Positions 1-6,802 of a DNA stretch of 8,737 bases are shown one piece after another. Source of the stretch: Litorimonas sp964610115 (GTDB taxonomy: Bacteria; Pseudomonadota; Alphaproteobacteria; Caulobacterales; Maricaulaceae); assembly GCA_964610115.1 (NCBI GenBank), contig CAZSUW010000083.1, forward strand, positions 1-8,737, read 5' to 3'. Numbering within the stretch: the first letter of the stretch is position 1; each line of letters begins with the position of its first letter. Both the position numbers and the translations under genes were made by a program. Under the pieces are notes generated by a model. That model saw nothing but the letters and a program-made list of their open reading frames with translations, did no database searches and was not told the origin of the DNA.

Positions 1-20
1 CGGGGGGCGATGAAGGTCAT
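1..20 (-). CDS. Possible 5' end of an unidentified CDS, cut by the window edge
   Basis: An ATG at positions 20-18 on the minus strand lies two bases after the TAG stop of the Abi_alpha gene and opens a frame reading M-T-F-I-A-P before the window ends. A weak GGAT stands about five bases upstream of it. The tight spacing would fit the next gene of the gat operon, but six codons do not allow identification. It does not obviously resemble the usual start of GatB. It may not be a gene at all. Confidence 0.2.
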
Positions 21-22
21 GT

Positions 23-760
23 CTAATCCGCTATAATGGAAGCACAAAATGCTTTGCCAAAGTCTGTGAGTTGAAACTCTTCAGTTCCATTGCTTATGTA
101 AAATTTGTCTTCGTAAGCACCAATTCTATCATCGTGCTCCGATCTACTGAACTCTCGGTATGTCGAATCTACAATACCGAACCGTATAAGCGACCTCACA
201 TCATGATCGCTGTAGTCAACTTTCCCAGACATATTTCGGTAATTGAAGGCTTGATCAACAACGATGTCTTTAGAAGAGCCTTTCTTGATCTCCCATGGGC
301 GGGCTTTCCTAGTGGTAAATCTGTTTTCCCAAAGCCATTTTAAGAACAAGGCGTTCGTTGGAGTTAGGAGCTCAAGCACTTTAACGTAGCTCTTATCGAC
401 GTCTTCCTTAGATGGATCGATAGCGCTTGCTAGTAAGTTTGACCACATTTCCTTCAGAAGCGTATCAGTCTCAAGCGTAGCCGCTTCTATTAATGGTACA
501 CCCACACTCAATTCGATGGGTTCGATGTTTTCAACGCCGTTTTCTGTCAGTTTTTTTTGAACTCGAAGTGAGAGTGCTATTCCATTCTCAATACGAGCGG
601 CCCTAATAGGATCACCCCAAAAACGTCCTACAGTGTCTTCTATTGGTTGACCAAATACACGACTAAAGAACCCGCCAGCTTTCTCAGCAGCGTCGATAGC
701 TTTACCTGTCGCTTTAGCGACTTCTTGGACAGCTTTGGCATTCTCGTCGCTAGGCGACAT
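23..760 (-). CDS. Abi_alpha (DUF4393) family protein, putative abortive-infection-type protein
   Basis: A 245-residue soluble protein resembling the Abi_alpha/DUF4393 family, named for a link to abortive phage infection; no reaction is established. An N-terminal amphipathic stretch rich in Ala and Lys (residues about 5-30) leads to F-G-Q-P-I-E-D (36-42). The core follows at about 80-135, with I-E-L-S-V-G-V-P-L-I-E-A-A, then W-S-N-L-L-A-S-A and L-L-T-P. The C-terminal end has L-T-D-F-G-K-A-F (231-238), as in other members. No signal peptide or clear membrane segment is seen. I chose the ATG at 760 because it overlaps the gatA stop as TGATG, the usual layout for translational coupling; an in-frame GTG at 772 would add four residues. 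The gene is AT-rich compared with gatA (positions 61-120 hold 22 G/C of 60, 781-840 hold 38 of 60), suggesting horizontal gain. Family assignment is by recognition; a defence role here is inference. Confidence 0.72.
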   Translation of the reverse strand: MSPSDENAKAVQEVAKATGKAIDAAEKAGGFFSRVFGQPIEDTVGRFWGDPIRAARIENGIALSLRVQKKLTENGVENIEPIELSVGVPLIEAATLETDTLLKEMWSNLLASAIDPSKEDVDKSYVKVLELLTPTNALFLKWLWENRFTTRKARPWEIKKGSSKDIVVDQAFNYRNMSGKVDYSDHDVRSLIRFGIVDSTYREFSRSEHDDRIGAYEDKFYISNGTEEFQLTDFGKAFCASIIAD

Positions 761-2241
761 CACACCCACCACTTCTCCGGCTTCGCGGTAAACCCAGCCG
801 CCTTCTCAAGCGCAGCAGCAGCCCGGAAGACCGAGCTTTCATCCAACGCTTTACCAATCACCTGCAAACCCAGCGGCAACCCATTCCCATCCAGCGCCGC
901 AGGCACTGAAATGCCCGGCAGCCCAGCCAAGTTCGCCGTCACCGTGAAGACATCGTTTAAATACATTTGCACGGGGTCAGTTACTTTCCGGCCCACTGGA
1001 AACGCCGCGCTTGGTGCCGTGGGTGTCAGCAGCACGTCGCATTTGTCCCAAGCATTCCGGAAATCATCGGCGATCTTTGTCCGAACTTTCTGCGCGCGGA
1101 GGTAATAGGCATCGTAATAGCCCGCGCTCAACACATAGGTCCCGATCATGATGCGGCGGCGCACTTCGTCGCCAAAACCTTGCGTGCGTGTGCGCTCATA
1201 GGTGTCGGTCAGGTTCTCCCCCGCAACCCGTGCGCCGTAACGCATCCCGTCATAGCGCGCGAGATTGGACGAGGCTTCCGCTGGGGCCACGACATAGTAG
1301 ACAGGCAGCGCATATTTCGTGTGCGGGAGAGAGACCTCGACGATCTCGGCCCCCGCCTCGCGCATCCATTCAACGCCTTGCGCCCAAATATCTTCGATCT
1401 CTTTCGGGATGCCATCGACCGTATATTCCTTCGGCACGCCGACGCGCAGACCTTTGACGGACTGGCCACAGGCCGCGCGCCAATCCGGCACGGGCAGGTT
1501 CAGCGATGTGCTATCTTTCGGATCATAGCCAGACATGGACTCCAGCAAGATCGCGCTATCTTCGACCGTTTTCGCAATCGGCCCCGCTTGATCGAGCGAG
1601 CTGGCAAAAGCGACGATGCCGTAACGCGAGCAGCGGCCATAGGTCGGCTTAATCCCGACCGTACCGGTGAAGCTGGCCGGCTGGCGGATCGACCCGCCTG
1701 TATCCGTCGCCGTGGCGCCTAAGCAGATATCCGCCGCGACCGCCGCCGCGGAGCCGCCAGATGAGCCGCCAGGGACCAAGTCTTCGCCGTTTTTCCAAGG
1801 GTTAATGACGGGGCCATAGGCGGACGTCTCATTGGCCGAGCCCATGGCGAATTCATCAAGGTTCAACTTGCCAAGCATCACCATGCCGTCATCGAACATA
1901 TTTTGCGTCACAGTCGACTCATAAGGCGGGGTGAAATCGCCGAGAATGTTGGACGCGGCCGTGCTTTTAACACCTTCCGTGCAGAACAGGTCTTTCACGC
2001 CGAGCGGCGCGCCTTCGAGCTTGCCAACCGTGCCCCCAGAATTCTTAATAGCGGCGCGGCGGGCATCAGAGGCTTCGGCTTGGTCTATCGCGCGTTGAAA
2101 GGTCGGCGTGATAAAGGCGTTGAGGTCTGCGGCTTCCATGCAGGCGTCAATATGCGCTTTGGTCAGCTCGACAGACGAAAATTCGCCCGCTGCCATGCCG
2201 TCGAGTGCATCCGCCAGGGTCAGTTTGGTGAGGTCAGACAT
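760..2241 (-). CDS. gatA: Glutamyl-tRNA(Gln)/aspartyl-tRNA(Asn) amidotransferase subunit A
   Basis: Amidase subunit of the cytoplasmic GatCAB complex. It releases ammonia from glutamine, which GatB uses to convert misacylated Glu-tRNA(Gln) or Asp-tRNA(Asn) to the correct aminoacyl-tRNA. The 493 residues are the usual length. The amidase-signature Ser-cisSer-Lys triad is visible: Lys83 in G-V-K-D-L, Ser160 in the Gly/Ser-rich G-G-S-S-G-G-S (158-164), and the nucleophile Ser184 in D-T-G-G-S-I-R. The spacing of 24 between the two serines is that of the family. The C-terminus ends in the typical E-K-W-W, so the protein is intact despite the foreign-looking gene behind it. The ATG start has GGAG and AGGA upstream. 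The gene lies eight bases after gatC and its TGA overlaps the start of the Abi_alpha gene by one base. Confidence 0.97.
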   Translation of the reverse strand: MSDLTKLTLADALDGMAAGEFSSVELTKAHIDACMEAADLNAFITPTFQRAIDQAEASDARRAAIKNSGGTVGKLEGAPLGVKDLFCTEGVKSTAASNILGDFTPPYESTVTQNMFDDGMVMLGKLNLDEFAMGSANETSAYGPVINPWKNGEDLVPGGSSGGSAAAVAADICLGATATDTGGSIRQPASFTGTVGIKPTYGRCSRYGIVAFASSLDQAGPIAKTVEDSAILLESMSGYDPKDSTSLNLPVPDWRAACGQSVKGLRVGVPKEYTVDGIPKEIEDIWAQGVEWMREAGAEIVEVSLPHTKYALPVYYVVAPAEASSNLARYDGMRYGARVAGENLTDTYERTRTQGFGDEVRRRIMIGTYVLSAGYYDAYYLRAQKVRTKIADDFRNAWDKCDVLLTPTAPSAAFPVGRKVTDPVQMYLNDVFTVTANLAGLPGISVPAALDGNGLPLGLQVIGKALDESSVFRAAAALEKAAGFTAKPEKWWV

Positions 2242-2249
2242 GTTCGATC

Positions 2250-2552
2250 CTACTCCACCGACCGCGGCACAACATAAAAGCCGTCTTCTTGCTTCGGTGC
2301 ATTGGCCAGAACTTGATCGCGGATACCGCCGGCAGTCACCTCGTCCGCGCGCATCGGGGCCTTCATGTCCACGGCGGATGTCATGGGCTCAACACCGTCC
2401 ACATCAACTTCGCCCAGCTGTTCTATCCAGGCCAAAATACCATTCAGGTCATCGGCAATCGCGGCGCGTTGATCGTCGTCCACATGCAAGCGCGCAAGTC
2501 GCGCAATCTTGGTCACGTCGTCAACGCTAACACCGTTTTGTGGTTCAGCCAC
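2250..2552 (-). CDS. gatC: Glutamyl-tRNA(Gln)/aspartyl-tRNA(Asn) amidotransferase subunit C
   Basis: Small stabilising subunit that wraps between GatA and GatB in the amidotransferase. The body shows the family pattern: V-D-D-V-T-K-I-A-R-L-A-R-L near the N-terminus, then L-N-G-I-L-A-W-I-E-Q-L, then V-D-G-V-E-P-M-T, and a C-terminal L-A-N-A-P-K-Q-E-D-G-F-Y-V-V-P. I start it at the GTG at 2552 (100 residues, M-A-E-P-Q-N-G), because AAGGGAG lies six bases upstream and GatC is normally 95-100 residues. The longest open frame would begin at a TTG at 2591 and add 13 residues that do not look like GatC. It is the first gene of the leftward operon, followed by gatA after eight bases. Confidence 0.95.
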   Translation of the reverse strand: MAEPQNGVSVDDVTKIARLARLHVDDDQRAAIADDLNGILAWIEQLGEVDVDGVEPMTSAVDMKAPMRADEVTAGGIRDQVLANAPKQEDGFYVVPRSVE

Positions 2553-2558
2553 GCGGCT

Positions 2559-2565
2559 CTCCCTT
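2559..2565 (-). promoter_or_regulatory. Shine-Dalgarno of gatC that fixes its GTG start
   Basis: On the minus strand AAGGGAG is followed by six bases and then GTG. It is a near-perfect match to the ribosome binding site and decides between this GTG and the upstream TTG. Confidence 0.75.
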
Positions 2566-2682
2566 ACTTCGCAAACGCGGCCCGTTACCAATGCGGGTCC
2601 GCGCCTGCAAGCGCTCTGGCATGAACAGGCGCTTCATTGTTCTATTGATTGCAGTCACGCCCAAGTTTAGAGCGGCCAAATT

Positions 2683-3312
2683 ATGAAATACAACAACCCT
2701 CATATGAGTGAGCACTCTCCCCGCATGGGTAATGCGGTGACGCGCGCGATTGGGTCTTTCTTTCTCAAGCTGATCGGCTGGGAGCTGAAGGGCCAGATGC
2801 CGGATGTGCCGAAATTCGTCATTATCGGCGTGCCGCATACATCAAATTGGGACGCGATCGCGGCGAGCCTCGCTATGCTGGCCAGCGGGTTCAAATATAC
2901 GTTTTTGATCAAGAAAGAATGGTTCTTCTGGCCGATGGGGCCGTTCATTCGCGCGCTGGGCGGCTACCCAGTGGATCGGTCTAAGGGCAGTAATGTCGTG
3001 CGGCAGTTAACCCGGATTTTCGAAGAAGAAGACAAAATCTGTGTTGGCTTCCCGCCAGAGGGCACACGCGCCTATGTTGACCGCTATAAAACGGGCTTTC
3101 TCCGCGTTGCTTATGCCGCCAATGTCCCTGTTTTCATCTGCGCCTTTGATGGGCCCAACAAACACGTCGTTCTGGATCGCGAATTTCCACTGACGGGTAA
3201 TATTGAGCAGGACGCCAAAGCGATCAAAGACTATGTCGATGCAAATTGGGTTGGGGTAAACCCGGAGAACCAGTTCCTTAACACGGATGCGAGTGCCGCA
3301 ACGCTTTCGTAG
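2683..3312 (+). CDS. Lysophospholipid acyltransferase (PlsC-type), tandem copy 1
   Basis: A 209-residue acyltransferase of the PlsC/LPLAT fold, expected to transfer an acyl chain to a lysophospholipid or similar acceptor at the inner face of the membrane; the substrate cannot be read from sequence. Block I is H-T-S-N-W-D, with His52 and Asp57 in the catalytic HX4D arrangement. Block II is G-G-Y-P-V-D-R (93-99) and block III P-P-E-G-T-R (124-129), with Glu126 present. There is no clear N-terminal anchor; a short hydrophobic piece lies at about 22-32. The start is uncertain. The ATG at 2683 has only a poor ribosome site, and Met8 at 2704 (M-S-E-H-S-P-R) aligns better with the starts of copies 2 and 3. 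The gene diverges from gatC across 130 bases and heads the rightward cluster, 77 bases before copy 2. Confidence 0.88.
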   Translation: MKYNNPHMSEHSPRMGNAVTRAIGSFFLKLIGWELKGQMPDVPKFVIIGVPHTSNWDAIAASLAMLASGFKYTFLIKKEWFFWPMGPFIRALGGYPVDRSKGSNVVRQLTRIFEEEDKICVGFPPEGTRAYVDRYKTGFLRVAYAANVPVFICAFDGPNKHVVLDREFPLTGNIEQDAKAIKDYVDANWVGVNPENQFLNTDASAATLS

Positions 3313-3389
3313 CGCCGTTACGGCGGCCGCCTGCAACGTCACGGTTTCGTCACTATTCTATCGCCAATTCTTCCTGTAGCTCTAAGTCT

Positions 3390-4067
3390 ATGGATTCGTA
3401 TTCAGAGGCGCAAAGAGGTGAAAACGCGGACCCGCAAGACGCAACGATCGTTATTCCGATGACGACGTCATCCGGGTCTTACCCGCGCCAAGGCGGGCGC
3501 ATAACGCGGGTTGTCGGACGGCTTGTTTTACGCCTCATGGGTTGGCAAGTCATTGGCGATTGGCCAGCTGAAAATAAACTCGTCATCGTGGGTGCGCCGC
3601 ATACGTCGAACTGGGATCTGCCTTTATCGCTGGGCATGCAGATGTCGACGAACCTTCGCCTGAACTGGATGATGAAAGCGGAGGCCTTTGTCTGGCCCCT
3701 ATCCGGCTTATTCAAGCGCCTCGGCGGTATACCGATTGACCGCAAAGCCGCCAGTGACGTGGTAGAGCAAACAAAGGCCGTCTTTGACGCGCGCGAAAAA
3801 ATGTATCTGGGTATCACACCTACGGGGACGCGCAGTGCCAAAGCGGGCTATCGCAAAGGATATCTTCGCATTGCCTATGGCGCAGGCGTGCCCGTTTTTA
3901 TCGCGGGCGTAGATGCACCGAATAAGCGACTGGTACTGGACCGGATTTGGCCGCTTACAGGCGACATAGACGCCGATAACGATGCCATACGCGACTATAT
4001 CCGCGCCACCTATGAAGGCATGAATGCAGGCCGTGTCAGTGTCGATCAGGCGCGGGAAGACAGTTAA
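3390..4067 (+). CDS. Lysophospholipid acyltransferase-like protein, tandem copy 2 (block III Glu replaced)
   Basis: A 225-residue paralogue of its two neighbours across the whole length. Block I H-T-S-N-W-D is intact (His71, Asp76), as is block II G-G-I-P-I-D-R (112-118). Block III reads T-P-T-G-T-R, with Thr145 (codon ACG at 3822-3824) where copies 1 and 3 and most of the family have Glu. That residue lies in the acceptor-binding/catalytic region, so activity or acceptor choice may differ. The N-terminus is longer than in the other copies: about 23 polar residues precede Met24 (position 3459), where homology to copy 3 begins. Neither start has a good ribosome site, so the true protein may be 202 residues. 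It is closest to copy 3, sharing W-M-M-K-A-E-A-F-V, L-G-I-T-P, W-P-L-T-G-D and A-I-R-D-Y-I-R-A. The gap to copy 3 is 41 bases. Confidence 0.86.
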   Translation: MDSYSEAQRGENADPQDATIVIPMTTSSGSYPRQGGRITRVVGRLVLRLMGWQVIGDWPAENKLVIVGAPHTSNWDLPLSLGMQMSTNLRLNWMMKAEAFVWPLSGLFKRLGGIPIDRKAASDVVEQTKAVFDAREKMYLGITPTGTRSAKAGYRKGYLRIAYGAGVPVFIAGVDAPNKRLVLDRIWPLTGDIDADNDAIRDYIRATYEGMNAGRVSVDQAREDS

Positions 4068-4108
4068 ACCGTGACGGCCTCAGCTTCATTGTGTAACACT
4101 TCAACACG

Positions 4109-4714
4109 ATGACGGAACAATTTGAACCCAAATCAGAGACTTATCCGCGCGCAGGCAACCGGATAACGCGCGCGATTGGCGCGGCGATCGGCAATAGCCT
4201 TTACGCCCTCATGCGATGGAAAATCGTTGGGCACCTTCCCGCCAAAGCCAAGGCGATTATTATCGGCGGACCGCATACGTCGAATTGGGATTTGTTTCTG
4301 GCGATGGGCGCCATGTTACAAAAAGGCCTGCGCTTTTCCTGGATGATGAAAGCTGAAGCCTTTGTCGGACCACTCGGAACACTCTGGAAAGCGCTAGGCG
4401 GCATTCCCATTGATCGCAAAAACGCCAAATCCGTGCCGGAACAGATGGCGGACTGGTTTGCCAGTGTGGAGAGTGGCTACCTTGGCATTACACCCGAAGG
4501 CACACGCAAAGCGGTCGAGCGCTATCGCAGCGGCTTTCTGCGTATCGCCTATGCCAGCAAAGTCCCCGTCTTTGTCGTCGGCATTGATGCAAGAACGCGC
4601 ACGGTTCACTTGGATAAACTCTGGCCCCTAACGGGAGATCTGGAAACCGACCTCACTGCTATCCGCGATTACATCCGCGCCAATTACTCTGGGATCCGGC
4701 CAGAGCATAATTAG
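4109..4714 (+). CDS. Lysophospholipid acyltransferase (PlsC-type), tandem copy 3
   Basis: A 201-residue acyltransferase of the same family with all blocks intact: H-T-S-N-W-D (His56, Asp61), G-G-I-P-I-D-R (97-103) and T-P-E-G-T-R (128-133, Glu130). The N-terminal R-A-G-N-R-I-T-R-A-I-G matches copy 1 (M-G-N-A-V-T-R-A-I-G) and copy 2, so this copy best shows the natural start of the family in this genome. A weakly hydrophobic stretch at about 22-36 may dip into the membrane; there is no signal peptide. No good ribosome site precedes the ATG. The next gene follows after 27 bases. The acceptor lipid is unknown. Confidence 0.9.
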   Translation: MTEQFEPKSETYPRAGNRITRAIGAAIGNSLYALMRWKIVGHLPAKAKAIIIGGPHTSNWDLFLAMGAMLQKGLRFSWMMKAEAFVGPLGTLWKALGGIPIDRKNAKSVPEQMADWFASVESGYLGITPEGTRKAVERYRSGFLRIAYASKVPVFVVGIDARTRTVHLDKLWPLTGDLETDLTAIRDYIRANYSGIRPEHN

Positions 4715-4741
4715 CATGGCATCAGAGCTTAGGCGGCAGCG

Positions 4742-5338
4742 GTGATCACACCGACCCATATCATCACGGCTTTGGCACTCCTTTCCAAACGGGACGCACC
4801 CGGGCGGAACTGGGCGGTTTTGGCGGGCGCGGTTATGCCTGATCTGGCGATCTATATCTGGGCGCCGTGGCAGCGCTGGATTGCGGGGCAGGATTGGCCG
4901 GTAATTTGGGACATACTTTATTTCGAACCGCCAATGCAGACCGCGACGGCTTTGACGAATAGCCTGCCGCTATATCTGCTATTGGCTTTAATTGGCTACA
5001 TCTACCGCGCCCGGCTGTGGGGTCAGCTATGGTTCGTCTTCGCCCTCGCCGCTGTCATTCACATCGCCCTCGACCTTCCCGTTCATTCCAGCGATGCTTA
5101 CCGCCATTTCTGGCCCATCAGCGATTGGCGGTTTATGAGTCCTGTCAGTTATTGGGAGGTTGATAAGGGCGCGCCATGGGTCTCACTAATTGACTTTGCC
5201 CTCGTAATGATCAGCGGCCTTCTGCTATGGCGGCGCTTCCCAAAATGGTGGGTTAAGATTGCCGTGACACTGACCGCCCTATTCTCGCTGGGCTTTGCCC
5301 TTGCCTATCAGTTCGCGACTATCCAAGTGCCGAGCTGA
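4742..5338 (+). CDS. Polytopic membrane protein, YdjM/'CobQ-like' predicted metal-dependent hydrolase
   Basis: A 198-residue inner membrane protein resembling alphaproteobacterial proteins often mislabelled 'cobalamin biosynthesis protein CobQ' and, more distantly, the YdjM-type membrane-bound metal-dependent hydrolases. About five hydrophobic segments can be seen (roughly 24-40, 74-90, 96-111, 147-163, 171-189). Candidate metal ligands are conserved polar residues next to membrane segments: His6 in P-T-H, Asp34 in M-P-D-L, and the cluster His107, Asp111, His115, Asp118, His122, followed by H-F-W-P-I-S-D-W-R-F and S-P-V-S-Y-W. Nothing ties it to cobalamin. The start is GTG, with AGGCGG five bases upstream. 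Its TGA overlaps the ruvX ATG as TGATG, suggesting coupled translation. No substrate is established. Confidence 0.8.
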   Translation: MITPTHIITALALLSKRDAPGRNWAVLAGAVMPDLAIYIWAPWQRWIAGQDWPVIWDILYFEPPMQTATALTNSLPLYLLLALIGYIYRARLWGQLWFVFALAAVIHIALDLPVHSSDAYRHFWPISDWRFMSPVSYWEVDKGAPWVSLIDFALVMISGLLLWRRFPKWWVKIAVTLTALFSLGFALAYQFATIQVPS

Positions 5339-5790
5339 TGGCATTGATAGACCTAGAACATCTGGCCGCCTCCTCTGGTGCGCTTATGGGGCTCGACCCC
5401 GGCACCAAGACGCTGGGCCTTGCCATATCTGATCGCACCCGTTTGATCGCGACAGCACTCACGACGATCCGACGCAAAAAGTTTACACCCGACGCCACAG
5501 AGCTTTTGCGCCTTTACCATGAAAATGAATGTGCCGCCCTCATCGTTGGCCTACCGCTAAATATGGACGGTAGCGCCGGACCGCGTGTGCAAAGCGTGCG
5601 GGATTTCTGCACCAACCTTTTACGCTTAGACGACATTCCGATTTTTCAGTGGGATGAGCGCCTTTCAACGGCCGCGGTTACGCGCCAGATGATCGAAGCC
5701 GATGTTAGCCGCGCCAATCGCGCCCAGACTGTTGATGCTCAGGCCGCCGCTTATATTTTGCAAGGCGTACTCGACCGCTTGCGCGCGTGA
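5338..5790 (+). CDS. ruvX: RuvX/YqgF, putative Holliday junction resolvase / pre-16S rRNA nuclease
   Basis: A 150-residue RNase H-fold nuclease. The family was first predicted to resolve Holliday junctions and is also implicated in maturing the 5' end of 16S rRNA. Family signatures occur in order: G-L-D-P-G-T-K-T-L-G (Asp20 as first acidic residue), A-L-I-V-G-L-P-L-N-M-D-G-S-A-G (67-81), W-D-E-R-L-S-T-A-A (105-113, Glu107), and V-D-A-Q-A-A-A-Y-I-L-Q (132-142, Asp133). All three expected acidic positions are present. The ATG overlaps the stop of the preceding membrane protein gene by one base, and pyrB begins 55 bases after its stop. The acidic N-terminal extension before the first strand is typical of alphaproteobacterial members. 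Confidence 0.95.
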   Translation: MALIDLEHLAASSGALMGLDPGTKTLGLAISDRTRLIATALTTIRRKKFTPDATELLRLYHENECAALIVGLPLNMDGSAGPRVQSVRDFCTNLLRLDDIPIFQWDERLSTAAVTRQMIEADVSRANRAQTVDAQAAAYILQGVLDRLRA

Positions 5791-5834
5791 TCGGAACTCT
5801 GTAAGGCCCCCAAAGTTTTGCAGCCGTTTCGCGT

Positions 5835-5840
5835 GAGGAA
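5835..5840 (+). promoter_or_regulatory. Shine-Dalgarno of pyrB that fixes its GTG start
   Basis: GAGGAA lies five bases before the GTG at 5846. It is one of the best ribosome sites in the window and supports GTG rather than a downstream start. Confidence 0.7.
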
Positions 5841-5845
5841 AAACC

Positions 5846-6793
5846 GTGACGCCATTCGAGGGATATGCGTTCACCAAGAGGCATTGCCTCGATATTTCCG
5901 ATTTTCACCGCGCTGACATTGAAAACCTGCTCGCCCTCGGGGCGCATTATGCGGACTTGGACACGCAAAAGCACGGGCCACGGGATGTGCTTGCCGGAAA
6001 AACGCTGATCAACCTCTTTTTCGAAAACTCCACGCGAACGGAAAAGTCGTTCGAGCTGGCCGGAAAACGGCTCGGCGCGGACGTGATTTCCATGCAAGTG
6101 GGCAGTTCATCCGTCAAAAAAGGCGAAACGCTGCTGGATACGGCCGCGACGCTGAACGCCATGAACCCGGATCTCCTCGTCGTTCGTCATGGTCAGTCCG
6201 GCGCGCCGTCATTACTCGCGCAGAAAGTGAGCTGTTCGGTCATCAATGCCGGTGACGGTATGCACGCCCATCCCACTCAAGCCCTATTGGACGCCCTGAC
6301 CTTACGCGAAGCTTTTGACGGAGATTTTGGCGGCATTCGTATCGCGATTTGCGGCGACATTCTGCATTCCCGCGTGGCGCGGTCCAATGTGAAGTTGCTC
6401 AATCTGCTCGGCGCAGAGGTCCGCCTTGTCGGCCCGCCGACCTTAATCCCAACAGATGCCGATCAATGGGGTGTCGATGTCTTTCACGACATGAAAGACG
6501 GGCTAAGCGGCTGTGATGTGGTGATGATGTTGCGTTTGCAATTAGAGCGGATGAGCGGTGCCTTCGTGCCGAGCCAGCGCGAATATTTCCACTTTTACGG
6601 TCTGGATCGCGCTAAGCTCGCTTTTGCCAAACCCGGCGCGCTGGTCATGCACCCAGGGCCTATGAACCGCGGGGTGGAGATCAGCTCCGATATCGCGGAT
6701 GATCCCGATGTCTCGCTCATAACACGCCAGGTGGCCGCAGGAGTCGCCATGCGTATGGCGATTCTTCACGCCCTCGCGGTTGGGATTGAATAG
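5846..6793 (+). CDS. pyrB: Aspartate carbamoyltransferase catalytic subunit
   Basis: Joins carbamoyl phosphate and L-aspartate to N-carbamoyl-L-aspartate, the committed step of pyrimidine synthesis in the cytoplasm. At 315 residues it has full length. Carbamoyl-phosphate binding residues are visible: S-T-R-T (62-65) followed by E-K-S-F-E, the S-S-S-V-K-K-G-E loop (87-94), Arg114, and H-P-T-Q (142-145). The aspartate domain has D-I-L-H-S-R-V (171-177), M-L-R-L-Q (228-232) and H-P-G-P-M-N-R-G (269-276). The GTG start is backed by a strong ribosome site. No pyrI regulatory gene is nearby; the pyrC-like gene follows after nine bases. This is the arrangement of the class of transcarbamoylases in which PyrB assembles with a PyrC-type subunit. 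Confidence 0.97.
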   Translation: MTPFEGYAFTKRHCLDISDFHRADIENLLALGAHYADLDTQKHGPRDVLAGKTLINLFFENSTRTEKSFELAGKRLGADVISMQVGSSSVKKGETLLDTAATLNAMNPDLLVVRHGQSGAPSLLAQKVSCSVINAGDGMHAHPTQALLDALTLREAFDGDFGGIRIAICGDILHSRVARSNVKLLNLLGAEVRLVGPPTLIPTDADQWGVDVFHDMKDGLSGCDVVMMLRLQLERMSGAFVPSQREYFHFYGLDRAKLAFAKPGALVMHPGPMNRGVEISSDIADDPDVSLITRQVAAGVAMRMAILHALAVGIE

Positions 6794-6802
6794 GGCTAAA
6801 CC

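Noticed and set aside
967..1722. Long plus-strand open frame opposite gatA (also 1903-2277 and 760-side frames)
   Set aside because: They lie wholly inside gatA, whose protein is unmistakable. The translations are Arg/His-rich and low-complexity, as expected for the antisense of a GC-rich gene.
2553..2682. Divergent promoters between gatC and acyltransferase copy 1
   Set aside because: TTGATT at 2645 and TTTAGA at 2666 are only 15 bases apart, and leftward candidates match the consensus poorly. Promoters must exist here, but I cannot place them with confidence.
2545..2838. Minus-strand frame across the gatC/acyltransferase gap
   Set aside because: It overlaps the first acyltransferase on the other strand, resembles nothing, and has no ribosome site.
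3310..3325. Hairpin CGCCG-TTA-CGGCG after acyltransferase copy 1 as a terminator
   Set aside because: The stem has only five pairs and no T tract follows; the next gene is in the same direction.
5791..5845. Pyrimidine-responsive leader (attenuator or riboswitch) before pyrB
   Set aside because: The 55-base gap holds no terminator hairpin, no leader peptide and no clear promoter, only the ribosome site.
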